Part shown: positions 56,588 to 64,000 of the stretch, piece after piece
How positions within the stretch are numbered: position 1 is the stretch's first letter
Layout: every line of letters starts with the position of its first letter
Assembly: GCA_033064195.1 (NCBI GenBank)
Contig: JARBJD010000061.1
Location: 186,001-250,000, forward strand
Reading direction: 5' to 3'
Length of the DNA stretch: 64,000 nucleotides
Source: Blattamonas nauphoetae
Taxonomy: Eukaryota > Preaxostyla > Oxymonadida
Notes under the pieces: model-generated
Databases searched by the model: none
The model's input: the letters and a program-made list of their open reading frames with translations, nothing else
What the model was told of the DNA's origin: nothing
Program-made: the position numbers and the translations under genes

Positions 56588-59500
56588 ATGTGCATCCTCC
56601 TCATTTTCATGTCCATATCATGCATTTCGCTCCCTTCTGCCACGGTCGGACTCACCGATTTTCTTCGGCCGTTCACTCGAAAGGACAATTATCATCCGGC
56701 TGATAATGTCATCCAACTGCCGAATGCCAAAGTGGCATGCTTGAATTTTGAAGTGATGTCGTCGTATCTATCGTTGAATGGACAGAACGAGACCACAATC
56801 TTTCTCGATTCGCCAAGTTCCAATGAACAGCTATCGTCTTTTCTTCGACAGTCCACTCTCCATCCCATTCAACATCGCTTGTTCACTGTCCGAAATGCAA
56901 CATTCTTTCTCACCCAAGTGAGAATAAAACTCGATCACGAAACCACAGACTCAGAACTCCTATTCGCCTCGATCTGTTCATCGTTTGTACGGGCATCGCA
57001 CGTTCAGTTCATTCGAAGTGGTTGGGGACCATTGATGAGACTTGAGAGGATGGAGGAATTCTCGAACATGGACACGTCAATCACACTCACCAACTGTGCG
57101 ATCCACTCGAAATCAGGCCGAATGGGAGCAGTTTTGTCTGATGTTCGTGGATTGGAGGGACTTGAACGGACTTTCCTGTCGATATTGTCCTGCAATGTGG
57201 GGGGCCAACAGATCCTCGGACACGATGGGATTGGAGTGGGGGAAGGAGCGAACGGAACGCAATTTTTGGGACTTTCAGGAATTACGACGGCATTCATTGG
57301 AATTTCGTTTTGGAATGTTTCGTCGCTTCCTGGATCTGTCCCTTCTGCCTCGCCTTCGTTCCGTCAACAAATGATTGGGAGCTCTGTTTGGGGGAGCAAA
57401 AACCATCTGAGCGGATCGACAGTGCGGGACATGAACAGCGGAGGGAGTGTGCTGTGCTCGAACACGACATTCAGTTGGTGCAGGACAACAAGCGAGGAGC
57501 GACCTTCCTCCTCTCAACGCCTTCCTTCGTCACTGTCCTCCAACGATGATCTCATCACGAACGAAACTTACGATGGCAAGCTGGGAGACACTCGACTGAA
57601 CATCACAATCACCACCATCTTTAACAACTGCACATTCCAGAATCTGGAATACGCCACGCAGGAATTGTGGGATGGTGGATCAGCATTGATTCTCACCACA
57701 AATACAACACATCTATCTGTTCGTGATTGTTCATTCATGCACTGTTCAGTGACAACCATCAATTCCACTGTATCCATTGCTGGTGGATGCATTCTGTTGA
57801 GAGGTTCATCATCCAACCAACTCCGCTCGACGCTCTCCGTCGCGTCGTGTTCCTTCACCGATTGGTATTCAGGCAGTCTCTCGAACAGAGAACACCATGG
57901 CGGTGGAATTGGAACCTTCTACGCATGCGCATCTCACTCCATTGTTGGCTCCAACTTCACTCTGTCTGGAGCGACGTCGCTGTCATACAACGGCGGATTC
58001 CTCGCCTTCATCCGTCTCGAGAACACGTCGTCGCCTGCCACAGTCTCCAACTGCCGTCTTCAGGGTGACGGACAGACAAGGGGTAATTGTCTCTATATTT
58101 TCAGCTGTGATTTCGGGTCGGGAGGATTGAGAATCTCCGACACAGAAATTGTCAACACAAACTCCGACTTCGACGTCAAAGCAGTCTCGGGCATCAAACC
58201 AATTGTGGTGACTCGGTCGAATTTTGCCTTTGGTTCACTGTACGTCGAATCCCAAGTCGTCACAACACACGACCCTCTCCTCTTCGTCGATTGCACTCTG
58301 GACGAGTTCAGAATGAAATCAACCTTATCATCGCCCGACTTCTATTTTGTGGGAACTGTCTTCCGCACATCTCGCATTTCGTATCCGATGGAACTCTTCA
58401 GAACACAAGGACCATGTTTCGTCATCTTTCAAAGCTGTCTGTTCGACGGTTGTGAAGCACGCACAGACGGATTGTTTTTCTGCTTGTCATCGACGTCTCT
58501 CACTTTGGACAGTTGTACAATGAAAGAATGTCAAGCAACAGGATCGAATTCATCGCCGTTCCATCTCACAGACACAGCATTCAGAGCATATTCATGCACG
58601 TTCGCCAACCTCACTGGAACGGACTCGAATACGTTCCTCATCGGGACGAATGAGTCACTTCTTCTGGAAGACTGTCGATTTGATCTTGATGATTCAAAGA
58701 AGGCTGATATCTTCTTCTCCAAAGCCAGTCCCTCGCTGCTCAACACATCTTCGGTCGTTGGCTGTACGTCGAATCGGGAAATCAGAGTTACAACTGACAG
58801 GACGACATTCACAGTCTGTCCTCTCTTCAAAGTCATTGAGACTCCAACTGCGAAGTCTGAGATCAAGCTGGATGCGGAGACAGACGAGAATGGAAATCTG
58901 ATCGAAACGACGGACACACTTTCTCCAGTAATCCAGTCACTCGAGGCAGACAGTTCGACACTCCTCTCACTCTCCGATGGGTTATTCACCGAAAGTGAAA
59001 TACTGTCAATCCAAACAGACGTCGAGATTGTCGGAAACGGAACAGAATCTGTGCACGTGAAGCTTGACGAATCGCCTCGTCCTCACACGACACAGTTGAC
59101 CGCAGAACTCGAAGTGGATACTGCTGCCAACCTGACACTTCTCTCGATGACTCTCATTCCTTACTCACCCTCATCGCCACTCGTCACTTTGAACAAGGAA
59201 GGACTCCTTTCAGTGAAGAATGTTGTGGTGTGTGATAGCATGGGGAGAACAAAGGAGTTGTTCAGTGTATCAGGAGGAACAACTCACTTATCCCATTCTC
59301 GTTTCTCTTCCATTGTTGGTTCGACTGCATTGATCGTTGTTTCTGGAAATGGATCAATGTCACTGTCAGACACGCTCTTCTTGACCATCTCTCGCACACA
59401 ATCTGTCAATGGATCTGTGCAAAGTGGGAGTTGTGTGGAAGGTCGAACGAGTGGCTTGATTTCGATCACATTCTGCAAATTTGGAGGATGTTCATCGAAT

Positions 59501-62500
59501 GGTCGATCTGGAGCGATTGACATTACGTCGAACGACACAACAAGCCGAGTTGAAATGGAAGGATGCCAATTTGATCAGAACTTGGCGGGATCAGAATTGG
59601 ATGAGGCTGAGAAGGGAGACGATGTTGTTCTGAAAGAATTCTCAGACGAACAACTCGCTCTCAATTTCACAGCGATTGAGTCCTTCTCCACACTTCCATT
59701 CCTCATCAATGATTCGCATCCACACGTTCCAGCACCTCACACTCTCCTCTTCTCAAAGCAAGGGTTCGACATGCCTCTCGCTTGGTCCTCTCCAAACATG
59801 CTCTGTGAAGCTCGCGTGTCTGAACTCACCCTCCAATCTCTCCTCGGCTCTCGTCTCCACAACAATGTCCACACTGCCATCATCACAGAGTTCAAGTATA
59901 ACGAAACGATGCAGCCATTCTCACTCATCAATGCGTCAGTCAATATTACTCTCCCAACTCAATCTCAAATCAACATCACTCAACTAAACAGCGAGATCTG
60001 CGGTCGTCTTCTCAACGCCTCGCTTTCACTAACGATTCTTAACCTTTCGTTTTCAGAACTCACGAACACAGTTTTCTCGGTCGATCAGGATTCCTCGATT
60101 TCACTGAGGAGTGTTCGCATCACCTTCACAAATCGAACACTTTCTCATCCTTTCATTGATTCGACAGGACGATCAACGTTCTTCTCGACTGTCACCATCG
60201 ATGCTGGTCTCACTCTGGATTCAGTCTCTTTTGTGCGACATGTCCGATCAACAAATGACGGAACTTTCACTTGGGAATCTACCTCAGTGGAATCTGTCTC
60301 TCTCGCCACTCAGCCGTTTCTTCATCTCGAAGGAATGAGAACTCTGGATATTACATCAAGCTCTGGAAGACCAATGAAGAACATCAACTCGTTGTGTGAT
60401 GGAAGTTTTCTGTTCGCAAAGAACTCAAATGTCACTCTTTCAACACTGACAGCCTCGTCATGTTCTGCCCTGCGCGGCGGTTTCGCATTCTGCCTTTCCT
60501 GCAACGTGACAATCGCACGGTCTGAGTACTCATCTTGTTCAGCACAACATGGCGGAGTGCTCTTTGTGGAACTGGACAATACGAATCAACTCTCCTCGGA
60601 TCAAGATTCTCGTTTTCACACTGTCTTCTCACAATGTCAAGCAACCGCGAAAGATGAGAATGGTGTGGCAGTCGGGAGAGGAGGAGCGATTTTTGTGAAA
60701 GGAGCTACAACTGCGGAGCTTCCGCTCAATCTGACAACATATTCGTTTGAGAAGAACAAAGCAGCATTCGGAAACGATGTGTTTGTTGAAGAATCAGTTC
60801 TCGGCGGCAAAGGACCTGATCGACTGAAGGGATGTAAAGGAGAATCATGGAGTGAATGGCCTCACTTCGAAGTGGAAGGAATCACAAAAGAAGAAAACGA
60901 AGACGAATGGACACGAATCGCCACTTTCATCGATTATCCCCTAATCTGCGTCCGATATTACGGAACTGATAACGACAGCTGTCGATTTTCAGTCTCGAAT
61001 TGCAGAACTCTTCCCTATGCCTTTCAATATCTCCAAACATCATATCCGAACGGCACTGTCTATCCCCGTTCTGCTTCTCTGGGCTACAATTTCACATTTG
61101 AACCGATGTTTCTTGAAGAAGTTAATTTGTTGCTCAAAGGGTCGACAACTGTCGAGCTCAGTACAACTGTTCCGGCAGGGTCGAGCATGTTCACGGTCGG
61201 GAAGGACTCTCGTCTCACTCTGCAGATCTTCAATTTCCAGCATAAAGTCAATCATACACTCGTGTCTGTCACGTCCAGAGAGAGCTGGTTGGAGATGCGC
61301 AGTTGTGATGTTGTTCTCCAACCAGGGACTTACTCCCAGACTCTCGTCTTGTCAGTCGGATGTGGACTCTCACTTGAATCTTTTCGAGTCAACGGTCCGT
61401 CCGCGTCACTACAAGTGACATTCTCTGTTCCGATTGTGTCTTTTCACCCAACACCGCCACCAGACGGAGGACTTGGATCAGCTCCTTTCTCAATGACACG
61501 CAGCACATTCAAAAATCTGACGCTCTCCAACTCGTCAATCATCGTTGTCGAAACATCAGGCAACGTCATATTCCAGATGAACAATTTCACGAGAGTTCAG
61601 AGTGATTTGGATGAAGGTCAATATCTCTCTTTGAAAGGCTACAATTTCAAACAACAAATCGTTCCTGAGAATTGGGCGAACAATTATTCAAAAGACGAAC
61701 TCGCCGCACTTTGCGGAGAAGACACGTCTCTCGCGGAGAATCACAAGTGGAGAAGAGGATCGCTTGTGTATTGGCTGTTCTCGCCTTTGGAGGAGATTGT
61801 TGTGAATCCAAGCGATTCAGATGCTGTCGATCATCCGAATTGTGGATCATCTGAGTTCAAGTGCTCGACACTCGACTCCGCATTGGAATCGGCTTCTCTC
61901 AACTCTCTCAAAGTGATCACTCTCTCGTCGCCTTCCTCGCTGGAAAGAACGATGAAAGTGGCTGAGACTCGAACAGTTCGATCATCCGACACAACTCAAC
62001 GAGATGTCTCTGTTGCTCTCGATTCTTCTGTCCCAGTTGATGGAGGAGCTCTCTCCTTCCTCGCCATTCAGTTCACCTCTGCAAGTTCGTCCGCATTCTC
62101 GAATGGCGAGAACATTCGAACTGACCCACTCTTCGTCGTCGAATCAGGATCTCTCTCGCTGGACTCCTGCTCGCTGTCGTCATTCACACTCGTGTCATGT
62201 CCGATGATTTCTCACGTCTCTGGCTCGCTGTCGCTGATGTCGTGCGAGTTGAGTTCGATTGATCGCTTGTCTGGGAAAGGATCGATTCTATCCACAGAGA
62301 TGACAAGTGGGATGGAATTGAGAATGGATGGAGTGAACTTGTCGTCGATGCCTTGTTCATCCGAATCACCAGCTGTTCTGCTCAATTTCTCGTCGATCAC
62401 ACCTTCGTCCCCCTCCCCTTCGTTCTCTCTGACCAATCTGAGAGTTGAAAGAACCGACGAGCAACTTGCGACAGCTCGTTTTGCTGAGATTGTTGGTCAG

Positions 62501-64000
62501 AACATCTCGAGCTTCATTTCTGAGGAAGACGAGAGATTCAAAGGATCATATTCGCAGAATTCCAATTCGAACGATCTGTGGAGTGTGGACGAAGACTTGA
62601 CTTTGTCGGCTACACTATTATTGTATTTGTTGAAGCAAGCAGGACCAGTTCGAGTTTCGCGAGGGGGATCTGATGCGGACAGATGTGGATACCTCAATGT
62701 GTGGTGCAGCTCAATAGAGCGAGCGGTTTCACGAACCACAGACCGTCCACTCTCCGAACTGATCATTTTGGGAGATTCGGATCTGTCGTCGGCAGTGTTG
62801 TTGACAAACAATGTTTCGATAACAAAGGGAGAAGAAGCAGGGACTGTTCATGTGGCATCAGCTGGATCGCTCACGAATTCTGCACGCCACACACTCATCT
62901 TGGAAGAACTAGCGTTCGCGCTCCCACCAACCCAAACAGCTGAAGCCGTTATCATCGTCCCTCCTTCTGGTTCTGCGACTCTCAACACAATTGTGGTCTC
63001 ATCACCAGGAGGGAGTGATGCGACTCTTGTTCGTGTGACTGGAGGAAGAGCCGAAATGACCGATAGTCTGATCCAGTCAGAGATGAAAGAGAACACCTAT
63101 TTGGTTGAGATTGTGGGAGGGAAAGTGAGTGTGAACACACTTCGAGTGGAGAGTGGGATTGGATTGAACTCGTCGATTGTGTGGATGTCGATGGGAAGTG
63201 TGAATGTCTCTGGACTGTCGATTGTGGACGTTTCATCAATTTCCGGTCGACTCGTTGTGGCCTCTGGAACATTCGCTCAACTGAAAGACATCACACTTTC
63301 TCACATCTCCTTCTCGTCCACTCCCTTCCTCTTTTCCTCCCTGGACTCGTGCTCTCTCATCACCGTTTCGGCGACTGATTTCTCATCGAAAGCGCTGCTT
63401 GAAGGGAAAGATGTGAAATCGCTCCAACTGAACCTCTGTCAATTATCAGGATCGACGAAATCCACATCTGAACAAAACGAGGAAGTTACAGACATTTGTT
63501 CATGGATGGACTCTTCCATCACTCTCACCAATTGTTCGTCAGCATTTCATTCGGTCGAAATGAAGCATATTCCACAAGGAGCTGTGTCGATAGTTGGAGG
63601 TGAGCTGACTCTGACGTATTGCACTTTCATCGACAACTCACCTTCGAACATTGACTTCCCTTCGCTTCGTCGGAATGTGATGTGTTCAGAAGGAAAAGTG
63701 TCGATTGAAGCAGTTGGAGGAGGAGATGGCCATTCGTCGCCTCATCATTGGATCTCGACACACAACTGCTCTGTCGAGAAGGAAGACAAGGTCCTTCCAA
63801 CTCCCTTCTTCATCCCGACACTCTCGTCGACTGAGTCAACTTCCACGTTCGACAGGAAAGCAGAGATGTATGAGATTGTGCTGACCGGGGAAACATTCAT
63901 CCCGTGTGGCTTGTCTCTCGAAGTGTTCGAACGAGTTAAGCTCTCCGAATCAGAATTCTCGGAAGGCGAACACATTTTGGTGGAGTTGGATGCATCCGAA
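56588..64000 (+). CDS. giant beta-helix surface protein, 3' end beyond the window
   Basis: From ATG 56588 (MCILLIFMSISCIS, a signal peptide) the frame stays open to the window edge, over 2,470 codons. No competing frame of similar length exists. Sequence sampled across the length (for example TFQNLEYATQELWDGGSAL, SCSALRGGFAFCLSCNVTI, SQHGGVLF-like turns) shows right-handed parallel beta-helix coils with many N-glycosylation sites and paired Cys. The last part reaches the family landmark FFIPTLSSTES followed by IPCGLSLEVFERVK. In the two relatives here, that landmark precedes the juxtamembrane EW-x-x-R-L segment, the membrane helix and the pseudokinase, so those parts should follow within about 1.3 kb downstream. 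This copy looks intact, unlike the other two. Confidence 0.85.
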   Translation, partial: MCILLIFMSISCISLPSATVGLTDFLRPFTRKDNYHPADNVIQLPNAKVACLNFEVMSSYLSLNGQNETTIFLDSPSSNEQLSSFLRQSTLHPIQHRLFTVRNATFFLTQVRIKLDHETTDSELLFASICSSFVRASHVQFIRSGWGPLMRLERMEEFSNMDTSITLTNCAIHSKSGRMGAVLSDVRGLEGLERTFLSILSCNVGGQQILGHDGIGVGEGANGTQFLGLSGITTAFIGISFWNVSSLPGSVPSASPSFRQQMIGSSVWGSKNHLSGSTVRDMNSGGSVLCSNTTFSWCRTTSEERPSSSQRLPSSLSSNDDLITNETYDGKLGDTRLNITITTIFNNCTFQNLEYATQELWDGGSALILTTNTTHLSVRDCSFMHCSVTTINSTVSIAGGCILLRGSSSNQLRSTLSVASCSFTDWYSGSLSNREHHGGGIGTFYACASHSIVGSNFTLSGATSLSYNGGFLAFIRLENTSSPATVSNCRLQGDGQTRGNCLYIFSCDFGSGGLRISDTEIVNTNSDFDVKAVSGIKPIVVTRSNFAFGSLYVESQVVTTHDPLLFVDCTLDEFRMKSTLSSPDFYFVGTVFRTSRISYPMELFRTQGPCFVIFQSCLFDGCEARTDGLFFCLSSTSLTLDSCTMKECQATGSNSSPFHLTDTAFRAYSCTFANLTGTDSNTFLIGTNESLLLEDCRFDLDDSKKADIFFSKASPSLLNTSSVVGCTSNREIRVTTDRTTFTVCPLFKVIETPTAKSEIKLDAETDENGNLIETTDTLSPVIQSLEADSSTLLSLSDGLFTESEILSIQTDVEIVGNGTESVHVKLDESPRPHTTQLTAELEVDTAANLTLLSMTLIPYSPSSPLVTLNKEGLLSVKNVVVCDSMGRTKELFSVSGGTTHLSHSRFSSIVGSTALIVVSGNGSMSLSDTLFLTISRTQSVNGSVQSGSCVEGRTSGLISITFCKFGGCSSNGRSGAIDITSNDTTSRVEMEGCQFDQNLAGSELDEAEKGDDVVLKEFSDEQLALNFTAIESFSTLPFLINDSHPHVPAPHTLLFSKQGFDMPLAWSSPNMLCEARVSELTLQSLLGSRLHNNVHTAIITEFKYNETMQPFSLINASVNITLPTQSQINITQLNSEICGRLLNASLSLTILNLSFSELTNTVFSVDQDSSISLRSVRITFTNRTLSHPFIDSTGRSTFFSTVTIDAGLTLDSVSFVRHVRSTNDGTFTWESTSVESVSLATQPFLHLEGMRTLDITSSSGRPMKNINSLCDGSFLFAKNSNVTLSTLTASSCSALRGGFAFCLSCNVTIARSEYSSCSAQHGGVLFVELDNTNQLSSDQDSRFHTVFSQCQATAKDENGVAVGRGGAIFVKGATTAELPLNLTTYSFEKNKAAFGNDVFVEESVLGGKGPDRLKGCKGESWSEWPHFEVEGITKEENEDEWTRIATFIDYPLICVRYYGTDNDSCRFSVSNCRTLPYAFQYLQTSYPNGTVYPRSASLGYNFTFEPMFLEEVNLLLKGSTTVELSTTVPAGSSMFTVGKDSRLTLQIFNFQHKVNHTLVSVTSRESWLEMRSCDVVLQPGTYSQTLVLSVGCGLSLESFRVNGPSASLQVTFSVPIVSFHPTPPPDGGLGSAPFSMTRSTFKNLTLSNSSIIVVETSGNVIFQMNNFTRVQSDLDEGQYLSLKGYNFKQQIVPENWANNYSKDELAALCGEDTSLAENHKWRRGSLVYWLFSPLEEIVVNPSDSDAVDHPNCGSSEFKCSTLDSALESASLNSLKVITLSSPSSLERTMKVAETRTVRSSDTTQRDVSVALDSSVPVDGGALSFLAIQFTSASSSAFSNGENIRTDPLFVVESGSLSLDSCSLSSFTLVSCPMISHVSGSLSLMSCELSSIDRLSGKGSILSTEMTSGMELRMDGVNLSSMPCSSESPAVLLNFSSITPSSPSPSFSLTNLRVERTDEQLATARFAEIVGQNISSFISEEDERFKGSYSQNSNSNDLWSVDEDLTLSATLLLYLLKQAGPVRVSRGGSDADRCGYLNVWCSSIERAVSRTTDRPLSELIILGDSDLSSAVLLTNNVSITKGEEAGTVHVASAGSLTNSARHTLILEELAFALPPTQTAEAVIIVPPSGSATLNTIVVSSPGGSDATLVRVTGGRAEMTDSLIQSEMKENTYLVEIVGGKVSVNTLRVESGIGLNSSIVWMSMGSVNVSGLSIVDVSSISGRLVVASGTFAQLKDITLSHISFSSTPFLFSSLDSCSLITVSATDFSSKALLEGKDVKSLQLNLCQLSGSTKSTSEQNEEVTDICSWMDSSITLTNCSSAFHSVEMKHIPQGAVSIVGGELTLTYCTFIDNSPSNIDFPSLRRNVMCSEGKVSIEAVGGGDGHSSPHHWISTHNCSVEKEDKVLPTPFFIPTLSSTESTSTFDRKAEMYEIVLTGETFIPCGLSLEVFERVKLSESEFSEGEHILVELDASE

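Noticed and set aside
1-64000. CRISPR arrays, bacterial operons, rRNA genes
   Set aside because: No evenly spaced short repeats, no Shine-Dalgarno-led gene chains and no rRNA sequence were seen. The gene structure is spliceosomal.

Overview
The window comes from a eukaryotic protist with a compact genome. Spliceosomal introns are very short (31-51 nt, plus a few of 90-140 nt) and ORFs are dense on both strands. It also carries lineage-specific multicopy families I associate from memory with oxymonad flagellates of the Blattamonas type (Preaxostyla, Metamonada): helical-repeat proteins of several hundred residues, and giant parallel-beta-helix proteins with one membrane segment and a kinase-like tail. 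A relic alanyl-tRNA synthetase of archaeal type fits a metamonad. The organism is inferred, not shown. TAA, TAG and TGA all act as stops.

Layout. 1-6441: a fragment of a helical family, a 559-residue helical protein (minus), a papain-like protease, and copy 1 of a paralogous pair. 7169-18500: a decayed beta-helix/kinase-like gene (minus), split by two terminal-inverted-repeat (TIR) elements, 8267-11326 and 11445-16180. 18803-21974: a 977-residue protein (minus, five exons). 22978-30875: a second beta-helix/kinase-like gene (minus) with a few breaks. 31076-31528: a small basic protein. 32429-45032: gene D, about 1,015 residues, with its exons split by three TIR elements, two of which carry further nested elements. 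45878-51831: gene E, about 1,100 residues, with one TIR element in an exon. 51871-52346: a 476-bp MITE. 52684-54850: copy 2 of the paralogous pair. 55252-56361: a secreted, probably GPI-anchored protein. 56588 to the window end: a third beta-helix gene, open over 2,400 codons and running off the edge.

The main result is how the elements sit in the genes. At four places in genes D and E a TIR element with an 8-9 bp target duplication lies inside an exon. Removing each element with one duplication copy, and splicing the short introns, gives uninterrupted frames of exactly 1,016 codons (D) and 1,101 codons (E). Several elements have diverged ends and carry decayed host-gene cargo: an alanyl-tRNA synthetase, a TmcB/TmcC-like TPR membrane protein, a coiled-coil protein and others. 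Either these are recent or heterozygous insertions, or the cell removes them precisely from DNA or RNA, as ciliates do with internal eliminated sequences. That choice can be tested and is the best lead here.
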